The translations under genes were made by a program, and so were the position numbers. This document shows positions 1 through 9,555 of a stretch of 64,000 nt of DNA, piece after piece. The DNA lies in NCBI GenBank assembly GCA_033762625.1, contig JANRLI010000021.1, forward strand, positions 1 through 64,000, in the 5' to 3' direction. The notes under the pieces are model-generated. The model saw nothing but the letters and a program-made list of their open reading frames with translations. It was not told the DNA's origin and ran no database searches. How positions within the stretch are numbered: the stretch's first letter is position 1; each line of letters opens with the position of its first letter. The DNA is from Alphaproteobacteria bacterium. GTDB taxonomy: Bacteria > Pseudomonadota > Alphaproteobacteria > UBA9219 > RGZA01.

Positions 1-344
1 CATCATCAGAGCCTTCTAGCGCACCTTCATCAGAGCCTTCTAGCGCGCCTTCATCCGGACCATCGAGCGCGCCATCATCAGAGCCTTCTAGCGCGCCTTC
101 ATCCGGACCATCGAGCGCGCCATCATCAGAGCCTTCTAGCGCGCCTTCATCCGCACCAAGCCGTGCCAATACTCCTAGCAACACGCCCTCGGAAGTAAGA
201 GAAGTAGCAGCAAATTATGGTGCCCGGTCATATGCTGCTTCGTTCGTTCCTGATGAACCTACAGGCACACCAAGCGATACACCTGTGAGACAGGCAATCG
301 CTAACTACGTTGCGCCAGGCAGAAAAAACGACTTCACCGTTTAG
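1..344 (+). CDS. C-terminal part of a Ser/Pro-repeat protein (partial)
   Basis: The reading frame enters from outside the window (first complete codon at 3) and stops with TAG at 342-344, giving about 113 residues. The first ~50 residues are a four-residue periodicity of the type P-S-S-X, where X is Glu, Ala or Gly. After this comes a non-repetitive tail with two related stretches, VREVAANYGARSY and VRQAIANYVAP, followed by a basic end (GRKNDFTV). The repeat looks like a flexible, extended, possibly surface-exposed or glycosylated linker; that is inference. No domain can be recognised because the N-terminus is missing. The glycosyltransferase at 499 lies 154 bp downstream on the same strand, and the intervening sequence shows no clear terminator. 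The coding sense is supported by the 12-bp multiple periodicity, which preserves this frame. Confidence 0.7.
   Translation, partial: SSEPSSAPSSEPSSAPSSGPSSAPSSEPSSAPSSGPSSAPSSEPSSAPSSAPSRANTPSNTPSEVREVAANYGARSYAASFVPDEPTGTPSDTPVRQAIANYVAPGRKNDFTV
3..161 (+). repeat. Nested 12-bp / 48-bp in-frame tandem repeat
   Basis: Twelve-base units encoding PSSE, PSSA and PSSG are arranged in a higher-order 48-bp unit. Copies at 33-80 and 81-128 are identical. A half copy precedes them (9-32) and a partial copy follows (129-161). All units are multiples of three, so gain or loss changes protein length without frameshift. The array runs into the left window edge and its full extent is unknown. Confidence 0.9.
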
Positions 345-498
345 GTGAAGTAGGGGGGTGGGTGGCGTAATAGCTACAGTCCCTTAAATATAGGTTTTTT
401 AAAGCCGACACTAAAGCGATCCGGCCCCGTATTGGTTGCGTTAATATAATCGCAATCAGTTACGGCTAGCCTTTAAGGGACATATCTATTGTTCCGCC

Positions 499-1629
499 AT
501 GCAAAAGAAAAACCATACCTTATCGCTAGCCGTCATTGTAAAAAATGAAGAGGTTCATTTACCTACACTGATGGAAACTGCACGCATTTACGCTGATGAA
601 ATCATCATTGTTGATACTGGCTCAACCGACCGTACAAAAGAAATAGCCCGCCAATACACTGATAAAATATTCGATTTTGTATGGGTCGATGATTTTTCGA
701 AAGCGCGCAATTTTGGTCTCGAAAAATGCACCAGCGACTTCATCATCTGGCTAGATGCCGATGACTTGATACCCAAAGATACAGCACAAATGCTCTGTGA
801 TATGAAAGCAAAGCCCATCGAATGGGACGTGCTTTATCTGCCCTATGTTTATGCTCGTAATGCAGAGGGGCAGATTACACTTTCACAAGTGCGTGAACGC
901 ATATTCCGTAACAACAAAGGACTGAAATTCGAATTTCCGATTCACGAATGTTTGAAATATGTGGGCGAACTTAAGTTCGAACACAGGAACGATATCAAAG
1001 TTATTCATAACAAAGTAGTTGCCAATGAACCAAGCGTAACGCGCAATTTACGCATCTTGTCAAAAGCTGTTGAAACCGAGGAATACCGTGAAAATGTGCG
1101 CATCTGGTCATACCTCGCGCAGGAATCCGATGCACATAAAGGCGTTGCCTATTATGAGTATATGTTTAGAGAACTGTGTAATGAGCCTATTGATAAAGTC
1201 TGGTACTCCCAAACCATGGTCCATTACATGCGCAAGCTCATCGCACTTAAAAAATACGATAAAGCACTGGAAGCAGGGGGCAAAGCAATTGCCTATTATC
1301 CATTATGGAGAGAGCCGTTTTTCTACACTGCACATGTGTATTTTTATACAGCGCGCTATAAAGAAGCATTGAAGATGATGCTGATAGCGAATGGCATCCC
1401 TTTGCCATCTAATGACTCACACATCATCTATGATAAGTCTATTTATGAAGGTGATTGGTTTTATGAATGGCTGTTCTTCGTTTATCATTATCTGTGGGAC
1501 CGCGATAAAGCCGTCGCCGTTCTGGAAGATGTGCTAAAACGCAATCCCAATAGCCAGACATTCTTGCGTTTAAAGCAGGAAAAAATGGATTGGCTGTACC
1601 CCAAGGACGCTAAACACGGCAAAAAATAA
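499..1629 (+). CDS. Family 2 glycosyltransferase with TPR-like C-terminal half
   Basis: A 376-residue protein. The N-terminal GT-A domain shows the nucleotide-sugar motif DTGSTDRT at residues 39-46 and the metal-binding LDADD at 85-89, as in GT2 enzymes of the SunS/WaaE-like group that start with an 'AVIVKNEE' strand. The C-terminal half (about 215-370) is helical and looks like degenerate tetratricopeptide repeats (for example 'YDKALEAGGKAIAYYPLWREPFFYTAHVYF'-type segments), common in this group. It probably transfers a sugar to a protein or surface glycan; acceptor unknown. It lies just upstream of a flagellin gene, so flagellin glycosylation is a reasonable but unproven idea. The ATG at 499 is 19 bases after AAGGGA, a poor spacing, so initiation efficiency is uncertain. 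Confidence 0.85.
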   Translation: MQKKNHTLSLAVIVKNEEVHLPTLMETARIYADEIIIVDTGSTDRTKEIARQYTDKIFDFVWVDDFSKARNFGLEKCTSDFIIWLDADDLIPKDTAQMLCDMKAKPIEWDVLYLPYVYARNAEGQITLSQVRERIFRNNKGLKFEFPIHECLKYVGELKFEHRNDIKVIHNKVVANEPSVTRNLRILSKAVETEEYRENVRIWSYLAQESDAHKGVAYYEYMFRELCNEPIDKVWYSQTMVHYMRKLIALKKYDKALEAGGKAIAYYPLWREPFFYTAHVYFYTARYKEALKMMLIANGIPLPSNDSHIIYDKSIYEGDWFYEWLFFVYHYLWDRDKAVAVLEDVLKRNPNSQTFLRLKQEKMDWLYPKDAKHGKK

Positions 1630-1776
1630 GGGTGCTAAAAATTAGCTGTTCGAGAATCCTGATTCTCCAGTCGTTTGATATTGATAATAATTACCATCGT
1701 ATGTTACCGCTGAAGTGTCAAAGCAGTGTGATTCATTCGCATTCACACATTTGCGAACATGATGGAGCTAACACAC

Positions 1777-2607
1777 ATGCCGATATCAAATATTTCACTT
1801 ACCGCAGGCGCACGCGCCAATTTGTTATCTCTGCAACAGACCGCAGGTCTTTTAAACCAAACGCAAAACCGTCTTTCAACGGGCAAACGCGTCGCTTCCG
1901 CGCTTGATGGCGCAACCGCCTATTTTGCCAGCATCGGCTTTCTAAACCGCGCCAACGACTTATCGAACGTGAAAGACGGTTTATCAAATGCGCTACAAAC
2001 CGTGAAGGCGGCTGCGGTAGCCATTGATGGCATCACCAAGATTGTCCAGCAGGCCCAAGGTTTGACTACTGCTGCCTTACAAACAACGGATGCAACGACG
2101 CGTTCAGGTCTTGCTGTTCAGTTCAATGACTTGCTGGTCCAGGTCAACTCGCTCGTAAACGATGCGCGCTTCAATGGCACCAACCTTATTGGGCAGACAT
2201 CGCTTAGCCTTGTGGTTTATTTTAATGAAGACAACACATCAAAACTGACCATCACCAACACCAATTTGTCGATTGATACAACCGCGGGCCTCAGCGTTGC
2301 GGTAGCGGCTGCGGGCTTTGTTTCTGACAGTAACATCAATACGGCCGTATCGCAGCTTGCTACGGCGTTAACGAAGCTGCGTACGACAGCATCCAGTTTT
2401 GGTAATAATACCACGGTTATCACAACACGGCAGGACTTCACCGACAACCTGATCAGCACGCTGCAAACCGCATCAGATAATCTTACCTTGGCCGATACGA
2501 ACGAGGAGGGCGCAAATTTGCAGGCATTGCAAGCCCGCAACTCCCTTGGCATAACATCGCTTGGCATCTCCGGACAGCTGCAACAGGCCATCCTGAAGCT
2601 GTTCTAA
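1777..2607 (+). CDS. Flagellin, short form
   Basis: About 276 residues from the ATG at 1777, chosen because TGGAG lies 9 bases upstream and the protein then starts MPISNISLTAGARANLLSL like other flagellins; the in-frame ATG at 1759 would add six residues. The N-terminal D0/D1 helices (LNQTQNRLSTGKRVASALDG) and the C-terminal D1/D0 helices ending in ARNSLGITSLGISGQLQQAI and LKLF are well conserved. The central variable domain is very short, as in many alphaproteobacterial flagellins. The product is exported by the flagellar type III apparatus and polymerises into the filament. No other flagellar gene is in the window. The 147-bp 5' region carries a hairpin at 1652-1667 and an inverted repeat at 1726-1748, but I see no convincing sigma-28 promoter. 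Confidence 0.93.
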   Translation: MPISNISLTAGARANLLSLQQTAGLLNQTQNRLSTGKRVASALDGATAYFASIGFLNRANDLSNVKDGLSNALQTVKAAAVAIDGITKIVQQAQGLTTAALQTTDATTRSGLAVQFNDLLVQVNSLVNDARFNGTNLIGQTSLSLVVYFNEDNTSKLTITNTNLSIDTTAGLSVAVAAAGFVSDSNINTAVSQLATALTKLRTTASSFGNNTTVITTRQDFTDNLISTLQTASDNLTLADTNEEGANLQALQARNSLGITSLGISGQLQQAILKLF

Positions 2608-2921
2608 TTTAGTTTTATTATATGGCACTTAGACACGCGTAACGTCGCGTGCAAAGCCGCTTTGCTGGCTCAGTGGTGTTGTCGATGGGTATCGGCGCCC
2701 TAATGACAAAGGGGATGTTGGTGCGACCATTCCGACAAGGCTGTACATGCCTTGTTGGGAAGGGGTAGAAATTACCCATCCAGAATCATGTACAGATTTC
2801 CACAGGCTTAGGTAGTTCAAGGGGTTAGCCAACCAGGTTCAGCATTGGCCGAGAGGGCCTGGGCTCCCCACATAGCCCAAAGGCCCCTCGAGGCCGTTGG
2901 TATAAGCAATCAGACTTTCAT
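2608..2921. other. Non-coding stretch with a large imperfect hairpin
   Basis: This 314-bp gap separates the convergent flagellin and GT32-like genes. No convincing gene is present; the short minus-strand frame at 2629-2832 has no family resemblance. At 2847-2895 the two arms (ggccgagagggcctgggct and its near-complement ending at 2895) can form a G+C-rich hairpin with loop ccccacat. It lacks a T-run on either side, so I would call it a possible transcript end or RNA structure only. Confidence 0.45.
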
Positions 2922-3664
2922 TTATTTTAAAATGAGCGGTTCAAAAAGACTGCGGTAGTGATTTGGCGTAAGAGCCTCATGTACCAATCGTCCGCTGCGT
3001 TGGAATTCTTCATTGGATGGATCGAAGAATGAATAGACAAGACCTAGATCGCCAATGTTGACGAGGCGCGACTTCACCTGACCCAGCAAAGGACGGATTG
3101 CTTTAGTATAGGCAATCGGTCCGGTGACCCGAAGAACCGCCCGCTTACCGGTACCATCCAGAGATGCGTTATAGCAGTGTATGTTCATCTGAACGGATCG
3201 AATAACGCGTTCCAGAAATGGATGCCGAGGTGCGGCGAAAATATGCCATTGTTGAAATTCACCAGGATACGGTGTTTCTGCATGTATGCCCCATCCTTCA
3301 AATGGCCTGCCACGCGCATTATCCCAGTGTGATAACAAATACTGGTCAGTGCTTTGCAAAACACTATCTAAACAGATTGTCGTTGAAGATTTTATGTCGA
3401 GGTAAACACCGCCACATTGATAAAGCAATAAATATCGGAACAAATCGGCACGGGCTGGGCATACTTGGGATTGATAGAAAGATATGTTCGCACCATCTCC
3501 TTGTCAAAGTGCTTGCGGATAAAATCGAGACGGCCTGCGCCATCGTAAAAGGCAAACGTCCAGCCAGGATGCAAATCTTTCATGGTTTGAAGATTTGCTT
3601 TAAACGGCTCTGTGAGTGTGTCGCGCGACGTCGTCGTTTGATGGATCAGTTTGGGTATGGCCAT
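2922..3664 (-). pseudogene. GT32-like glycosyltransferase split by a frameshift
   Basis: Two frames together make one protein of the family with the DXD sugar-binding motif (OCH1/capsular-polysaccharide type). The first (3392-3664) starts MAIPKLIHQTTTSRD, typical of the family, and reaches PKYAQPVPICSD. The second (from codon 3443 to 2922) continues LFRYLLLYQCGGVYLDIKSS, with the catalytic YLDIK. The junction is at about 3440-3449. The bases there (gccgatttgttccgat on the minus strand) would restore the family sequence PICADLFRYLLLYQ if gccgatttgt were present twice in tandem. So loss of one copy of a 10-bp direct repeat explains the shift. It could be a true inactivation, a reversible slippage switch, or a sequence error. 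It lies between the flagellin gene and the czc operon, and no partner gene is apparent. Confidence 0.8.
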
Positions 3665-3832
3665 GCGTCCTCAATCAGGTCCGTTCAAAGGACACGGAGC
3701 TAAAGGGAATCGTAGCGGTAGTGTGCCGTATCTACATGGCGTCTCACGCCGATAGGCATCGAGGCTGGATCCTCTGTTTTTTGCTTTGTCTTCGCGCATA
3801 TCGGTCTCTGCTGAGCTGTAAAGCATCGACCC

Positions 3833-6800
3833 TCATTCCTTGCTACGTGAAAACATGCCGAAGCACTTGTAGGCTGCTGGCAATACAAACAGGGTAAGCA
3901 CTGTGGCCGTGATCAGGCCGCCAATGACGACGGTGGCCAAAGGCTTTTGCACCTCTGCGCCAGCGCCGGTCGCGAGTGCCATCGGTACAAAGCCAAGGCT
4001 GGCAACGAGGGCGGTCATCAGCACCGGACGAAGCCGCGAAAGACAGCCTTCGATAATGGCCTGGTGCACCTCTAATCCATCCTCGATCAGCTGATTGATA
4101 CGGGTGATCATGACGAGCCCATTGAGGACGGCAACACCCGAGAGGGCAATGAGCCCTACCGCCGCCGAAATCGAGAACGGCATATCGCGCAGCCACAGGG
4201 TGAATATCCCGCCGCTCAGCGCGAGAGGGACGCCGGAGAAAACGAGCAGCGCTTGCTTGGCCGAACCTAGGGCTGCGAACAGCAGCACCAGGATCATGAG
4301 AAAGCACGCCGGCACGACGATGCTCAATCGTGCCTTGGCCTGTTCGAGGTTTTTGAACTGACCGCCCCAGTCCAACCAGTAGCCGGACGGGAGCGTGACT
4401 TGGCGATCAATCGCCGCTTTTGCCTCGGCGACGAACGAGCCAATGTCTCTGCCACGGATATTGGTCTGGACGACGATGCGGCGTTTGCCATTCTCACGGC
4501 TGATTTGGTTCGGACCGTCACTGATGACGGGGGAGGCCAACTGCTTCAGTGGCACGTAGATGGGCCGATCGTTGACATGCCCGTCCATGGCAATCGTGTT
4601 TTCGGAAGCGGGCAACAGGATGGGCAGGTTTTCGAGTGCGGCAAGGTCTTGCCGCAGGCGATCGGGAAGGCGGACGACGATCTCGAAGCGCCGATCTCCC
4701 TCGAAGACTAGGCCGGCGTCGCGCCCGCCGATGGCGATTGCAATCACGTCGAGCACATCGCTGGCATTGAGCCCATGACGAGCAATGGCGGTGCGGTCGA
4801 GTTGGATGTCGAGAACTGGCAGGCCCGAGGTTTGTTCGGTCTTGATATCGGCGGCGCCTGCAACGGACTTCAGCGTTTGCATGATTTTGGCGGCGGTTGC
4901 TTCGAGCACCGCCGAGTCATCGCCATAGACTTTAACAGCGACATCGGAACGCACACCGGAGATGAGCTCATTGAAGCGCATCTGGATGGGCTGCGTGAAC
5001 TCGTAGTTGCTGCCAGGCACGGCGGCCACGGCGGCGGCGATCTTCTCGATCACCTGTGCCTTGGTCATCGACGTATCGGGCCATTGGTCATGATCTTTGA
5101 GAATGATGAAGGTGTCGGAGACGTTGGGGGGCATGGGATCGGCCGCCATCTCCGCAGTGCCGGTTTTGGAGAAGACGAACGAAACCTCGGGTACTGTGCT
5201 GACGGCACGTTCAACTGCAAACTGCAGCTCCTGCGACTGGGACAGCGAGGTCGAGGGAATGCGCATGGCGTGCATGGCGATATCCTTCTCATCGAGCGTG
5301 GGAATGAACTCCTGGCCCATGCGCGAGAACACGAGTATCGCGAGCGCGACACCCGCGAGTGCTGCTATGAACAACGGGATCGGCGCTCGAAGCACGTGTG
5401 ACAGCGCTTTTTCGTAGCCATGCTTGGCATTGCTAATTAGTTGGTTTTCTTTCTCCTCGATTTTTCCTGTCACCAGCAGTGCGAGCATCGCTGGCACAAA
5501 GGTGAGCGAGAGAACAAATGCGGCGACCAGGGCGATGATGACGGTGAGAGCCATGGGCGCGAACATCTTGCCTTCGACGCCGGTAAAGGCCAGCAGGGGC
5601 AGATAGACCATGATGATGATGCCCTGGCCGAAGAGCGAGGGGCGCACCATTTCGCTGCTGGCCGACATGACTTCATCGAGCCGCTCCTCGAGCGTCAGCA
5701 GGCGCTGTTCATGATGCTGGCGCAGGGCGAGACGCCGCAGACAATTCTCGGTGATGATCACGGCGCCATCGACAATGAGTCCGAAATCTAACGCGCCGAG
5801 GCTCATGAGATTGCCGCTGATGCCCCAATGGACCATGCCAATGGCCGTCATCAGCATCGACAGCGGGATCACCAGAGCGGTGATGAGGGCAGCACGAAAA
5901 TTCCCAAGAAGCGCAAACAGAATCGCGATGACGAGCAGCGCGCCTTCGGTGAGGTTGGTCTTGACGGTCGCGATGGTGCGATCGACCAACTTGGTGCGAT
6001 TGAGAACCGTCTTGATGCGAATACCGGGCGGTAGAGTTTTCGCAATTTCGGTGATGCGGGCGTCAACCGCTTCCGACACGGTCCGGCTGTTTTCTCCAAT
6101 CAGCATGAGGGCTGTACCGACGACCACTTCCTCGCCGTTCTCGGAGGCGGAGCCGGTGCGCAGCTCGGTGCCGATGGCGACGGTCGCAAGATCCTTAATG
6201 CGTGTTGTGACACTGCCGCGAGTGGCAACAACAACATCGCCAATTTGCGCCTTATCCGCGATGCGGCCATCGGCGCGGACGACATAGGCTTCACCGTGAC
6301 GCTCTACATAACCGGCGCCGATGCTGAGGTTGTTGCGCTCGAGTGCCATGACGATGTCAGTGAAGCTGAGCGCGAGGGCAACCAGTTTGGCCGGGTCGGG
6401 CTGAACCTGGTACTGTTTGACATAGCCGCCGATCGCATCTACGCCGGCGACGCCTTTGACGCCCTTGAGTTGCGGACGGATGATCCAGTCCTGAACGGTG
6501 CGGAGATAGGCTGCCTGTGCGATAGAATCTGAAAGACGCTGCCCTTCCGGTGTGAGATAGCTGCCGTCTGCTTGCCAGCCGGGTGTATTTTCTGTGGGTT
6601 GTGCGCCTTTCCCGGCGGGGTGTTCGTACTCGACCGTCCACATATAGATTTCGCCAAGGCCCGTCGAAATTGCACCAAGCCTTGGGTCGACACCGGCTGG
6701 GAGACTTTCCTTAGCTTCCGTCAGGCGTTCGTTGACTTGAGCGCGCGCAAAATAGATGTCGATGTCGTCGCGGAAGATTGCGGTGACCTGGCTGAAGCCA

Positions 6801-7063
6801 TTGCGTGAGATGGAACGCGTTGATTCCAGGCCGGGAATTCCGGCGAGCGCCGTCTCGACCGGAAAAGTAACAAGCTTCTCGACGTCGGTTGGCGAGAGCG
6901 CCGGTGCAAGAGTGTTGATTTGAACCTGATTGTTGGTGATGTCGGGGACGGCATCGATCGGCAGCGACCGCAGTGTGAAGAGGCCAAGGGCAGCAATGGC
7001 AGCAACAATCAAAACGATCAGCAGGCGATAGCGCAAAGAAAAAGATATAATACGTTCAATCAA
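3833..7063 (-). CDS. czcA: CzcA/CusA-type heavy-metal efflux RND pump
   Basis: A 1076-residue inner-membrane proton/metal antiporter of the HME-RND family. It drives divalent metal (Co, Zn, Cd type) from periplasm or cytoplasm through CzcB and CzcC to the outside. The N-terminus MIERIISFSLRYRLLIVLIV is the first membrane segment. The signature GALDFGLIVDGAVIITEN lies near residues 422-440 and carries the family's proton-relay acidic residues. A second group of membrane segments is at about 900-1060. Length is slightly above the usual 1040-1050, with an insertion of polar residues near 150-195. It is the last gene of czcICBA, 20 bp after czcB. Base composition of this gene and czcB is clearly richer in G+C than the flanking chromosome, suggesting acquisition. 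Metal specificity cannot be decided from sequence alone. Confidence 0.93.
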   Translation of the reverse strand: MIERIISFSLRYRLLIVLIVAAIAALGLFTLRSLPIDAVPDITNNQVQINTLAPALSPTDVEKLVTFPVETALAGIPGLESTRSISRNGFSQVTAIFRDDIDIYFARAQVNERLTEAKESLPAGVDPRLGAISTGLGEIYMWTVEYEHPAGKGAQPTENTPGWQADGSYLTPEGQRLSDSIAQAAYLRTVQDWIIRPQLKGVKGVAGVDAIGGYVKQYQVQPDPAKLVALALSFTDIVMALERNNLSIGAGYVERHGEAYVVRADGRIADKAQIGDVVVATRGSVTTRIKDLATVAIGTELRTGSASENGEEVVVGTALMLIGENSRTVSEAVDARITEIAKTLPPGIRIKTVLNRTKLVDRTIATVKTNLTEGALLVIAILFALLGNFRAALITALVIPLSMLMTAIGMVHWGISGNLMSLGALDFGLIVDGAVIITENCLRRLALRQHHEQRLLTLEERLDEVMSASSEMVRPSLFGQGIIIMVYLPLLAFTGVEGKMFAPMALTVIIALVAAFVLSLTFVPAMLALLVTGKIEEKENQLISNAKHGYEKALSHVLRAPIPLFIAALAGVALAILVFSRMGQEFIPTLDEKDIAMHAMRIPSTSLSQSQELQFAVERAVSTVPEVSFVFSKTGTAEMAADPMPPNVSDTFIILKDHDQWPDTSMTKAQVIEKIAAAVAAVPGSNYEFTQPIQMRFNELISGVRSDVAVKVYGDDSAVLEATAAKIMQTLKSVAGAADIKTEQTSGLPVLDIQLDRTAIARHGLNASDVLDVIAIAIGGRDAGLVFEGDRRFEIVVRLPDRLRQDLAALENLPILLPASENTIAMDGHVNDRPIYVPLKQLASPVISDGPNQISRENGKRRIVVQTNIRGRDIGSFVAEAKAAIDRQVTLPSGYWLDWGGQFKNLEQAKARLSIVVPACFLMILVLLFAALGSAKQALLVFSGVPLALSGGIFTLWLRDMPFSISAAVGLIALSGVAVLNGLVMITRINQLIEDGLEVHQAIIEGCLSRLRPVLMTALVASLGFVPMALATGAGAEVQKPLATVVIGGLITATVLTLFVLPAAYKCFGMFSRSKE

Positions 7064-7083
7064 TGGCGGGGTGCCCTTTCAGA

Positions 7084-8142
7084 TTAGTGGTCATGCTCGG
7101 CGCCGGCTTTGCCCATCTCGGCTTTAAGAATGAAGCTGTTCGATGCAACGTAGCGCTGGCCTGCAGCCAGGCCACTGCGCACTTCCGTCCATGTGCCATC
7201 GCTGATGCCGAGGACGATGGGTTGGGCTTGGTAAGTGTCATCCGCCGTCTGCACGAAGACGACGTCGACCCCTTCCACGCGCTGGATCGCCTGCGATTGC
7301 ACGGCGACCGTGACATTCGATTCGGCATGCGCGATCGACGCCCGTACGCTCATGCCCGCGCGCCATAGGCCCTCGGCGTTGGGCAGTGTGGCGCGGGCGA
7401 CGATGGTTTGGCTGGAAGGGTCGGCTGTGGGCAAAACCAGCGTGAGCGTGGCTTCGGCTGCGGCGGTATCATCAAGGCGGCGGACACGAACGGGCTGGCC
7501 AGCTTTGATCTTATCGCCATCGCGGGCAAACACAAAGAGTTCGACCCAGAGCCTGCTCAGATCAGCAACAACGAAGAGGGCACTGTCATTGGCAAGCTCA
7601 CCGATATTGGCTGTGCGCGTGAGCACGGTGCCGGTGACAGGCGACTTGACCGGATAGACCTGCAAACTGTCGTTACTTTCGACGGTGGCCAGAGTGTCGC
7701 CAGCTTTGACGACATCGCTAGGTTGCTTGACGACACTGCGAATAATGCCGGGAAACCGCGCCTTAACTTGCGCAGTCGTCGTCTGATCGAGCGTGATGCG
7801 GCCTGTAACATCGATGGTTTGGCGTATGGTGCCGCTGCCGGCTTCGAGGACGTTTATTTGCAGTGCACGAGCGGCGGCTGGATCAATTTTGACGGAATCA
7901 TCATGAGACTTAGCCTCAGTGTGGGCATCACTTTTCTCATGCTCATGCGTGTCAGCGACGGTTGCGGGTTTTTCCTCACCGTGATCCTCGTGCGCGTGAC
8001 CATCATGTGCATGGGTATCGATGCTATCAGAGGCAGATGCGGACTTGTCCAGGCGCGGCACATGCTGCCTCAGAGCAAGGTAAGATCCTCCGCCCACAAG
8101 TGCCAGCACGGCAAGAATGATAAAAACAGTTTTACTCGGCAT
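7084..8142 (-). CDS. czcB: CzcB-type periplasmic adaptor (membrane fusion protein), His-rich
   Basis: A 352-residue membrane fusion protein. An N-terminal membrane anchor (residues 5-22) is followed by a His/Asp/Glu-rich segment at 43-82 with at least nine histidines. This suits a periplasmic metal-binding sponge found in several Czc adaptors. Then come the barrel-sandwich (lipoyl-like) and beta-barrel domains (for example ARFPGIIRSVVKQPSDVVKA and the PVTGTV turn). The C-terminus ends in AEHDH, again metal-liganding. It bridges CzcA and CzcC. Its start overlaps the end of czcC by 11 bp, and czcA follows after 20 bp, so the three are probably translated from one transcript. G+C is high, as in czcA. 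Confidence 0.92.
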   Translation of the reverse strand: MPSKTVFIILAVLALVGGGSYLALRQHVPRLDKSASASDSIDTHAHDGHAHEDHGEEKPATVADTHEHEKSDAHTEAKSHDDSVKIDPAAARALQINVLEAGSGTIRQTIDVTGRITLDQTTTAQVKARFPGIIRSVVKQPSDVVKAGDTLATVESNDSLQVYPVKSPVTGTVLTRTANIGELANDSALFVVADLSRLWVELFVFARDGDKIKAGQPVRVRRLDDTAAAEATLTLVLPTADPSSQTIVARATLPNAEGLWRAGMSVRASIAHAESNVTVAVQSQAIQRVEGVDVVFVQTADDTYQAQPIVLGISDGTWTEVRSGLAAGQRYVASNSFILKAEMGKAGAEHDH

Positions 8143-9460
8143 GATGCTCTCCTGATTGCGATGGTTTGGCAGGTGCCTTGGCGATCAGACGCGTCAGCTC
8201 AGCCTTGGCGGTATGAAATTCCCGAAGGGCATCAATTTTTTGCTGACGCGCTAGAAAAAGGCTTCGCTGTGCGTCAAGCACTTCTAAATAGGGAAATCGT
8301 CCTGCGGTGTAACCTTCCCTTGATAAACGAAAGGCTTGTGTAGCAGATGGTAGGATTGAGTTTTTGAGCGTATTGACCTCGACAAAACTACGCATCAGCC
8401 GTGCATGTGCGCGGGAGACTTCTGCTGTGCGATCGCGCGATGCCTGCTTGTTATCAAGCTCCGTGCGCAAGGCCTCTTGGCGTGCCTTTTCAATATTGCC
8501 GCCGTTTAAATCAAAGATAGGAATTGGCATGGCCAAAGAAACCAGTAAGGCGCGGTCATCGGTTGCCTGAAATTCCCTAACGCCCACGCTTACCCGTGGA
8601 TCGGGAAGTGCATTGGCTTGCTCCAGCTCAATGCGGGCTCTGGCCTGTGCAAGGGTGCTGTCTTGCCGTAAACGGTCAATCAAAGGATCATCGGGACGCA
8701 AGTTAGCAAGAGGGGCAGGTTTCTCAATTTCATAAAACACCTCCTTCGCTAAGGAGGCTTCAAAAACATCTTGGCCAATTATTGCCGCCAGCGCATGACG
8801 TGAAATATCTCGTTCACGCGAAGCTTTATCAAGCGCCAGAATGGCCGTTGCATACTCAACCTCGGATCGACTGCGCTGAATAAGGGGAGCAGCAGCGGCA
8901 CCAACGCGGCGGCTTACCGATTGAAGTACGTCTGCGGCAAGTTCCTTTTGTTCTGTTGCAAGATAGACGCTTTCTTCGGCTGCAACCACTGCCATGAATG
9001 CGATTGTTGTATCACGAATGACATCAAGCCTTGCAGCCTCTTCATCCAGCGTGGCGCGGCTAACCCCAGCTTCAGCAATAGCTTTACGAGCATCAAGCTT
9101 ACCTGTGATGGGCAGCTGCTGTGAAACGCCATAATTCAGTTCGGCAGATGTGAAGGAGCCATAAGGCCCGCTTCCAGCAAAGTTTTCAGCACCAACTCCG
9201 ATTTCAGGATTTGGCCAAGCACCCGCTTGGTCACGCGCGCTTCGTGCTGCATTTGTGCTTTTTTGAACACCTTGTAGGCGCGGCGATTGAGTAAGCGCTG
9301 TCGCTATAACCTTTTCTAACGTCAAGCCAGTACCAGCTTTAGAAGCCGTTTTAGCAAGCAGCGGAATATTACCGTTATCTGCTGCCTCAATCGTAGCAAA
9401 GGCTGAGTGGGCTGTAAAAATAATGCCGCAGAACAGGGCTAATAAATAAGCTAGATGCAT
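8132..9460 (-). CDS. czcC: CzcC-type outer-membrane efflux channel (TolC family)
   Basis: A 442-residue outer-membrane factor with signal peptide MHLAYLLALFCGIIFTAHSA. Two OEP helical repeats follow, as in CzcC/CusC. Typical stretches are the SPRLQGVQKSTNAARSARDQ helix near the start and 'SREGYTAGRFPYLEVLDAQR' late in the protein, which is the conserved OEP motif. It forms the exit duct of the Czc pump. Interestingly, its base composition is lower in G+C than that of czcB and czcA, although the genes overlap, so the operon may be a patchwork. A second, unrelated TolC homologue is at 54040-55458. Confidence 0.92.
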   Translation of the reverse strand: MHLAYLLALFCGIIFTAHSAFATIEAADNGNIPLLAKTASKAGTGLTLEKVIATALTQSPRLQGVQKSTNAARSARDQAGAWPNPEIGVGAENFAGSGPYGSFTSAELNYGVSQQLPITGKLDARKAIAEAGVSRATLDEEAARLDVIRDTTIAFMAVVAAEESVYLATEQKELAADVLQSVSRRVGAAAAPLIQRSRSEVEYATAILALDKASRERDISRHALAAIIGQDVFEASLAKEVFYEIEKPAPLANLRPDDPLIDRLRQDSTLAQARARIELEQANALPDPRVSVGVREFQATDDRALLVSLAMPIPIFDLNGGNIEKARQEALRTELDNKQASRDRTAEVSRAHARLMRSFVEVNTLKNSILPSATQAFRLSREGYTAGRFPYLEVLDAQRSLFLARQQKIDALREFHTAKAELTRLIAKAPAKPSQSGEHHAE

Positions 9461-9555
9461 GAGATAACTTCACAAAACTTGTTAATTTATATGGATGCCA
9501 ATTTCGTCTTAATCCATAAAACCGAAAGTGCTCCATCGAGGACAATTAGAACAAG

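Noticed and set aside
1-161. Possible CRISPR or intergenic tandem repeat
   Set aside because: Units are contiguous without spacers, are multiples of 3 and keep one open frame to a stop at 344, so this is a coding repeat.
2629-2832. 67-residue minus-strand frame between flagellin and the GT32-like gene
   Set aside because: No ribosome-binding site or recognisable protein; composition looks non-coding.
7408-8343. 311-residue open frame on the plus strand opposite czcB/czcC
   Set aside because: It is antisense to two clearly homologous genes, in a G+C-rich stretch where stop codons are rare.
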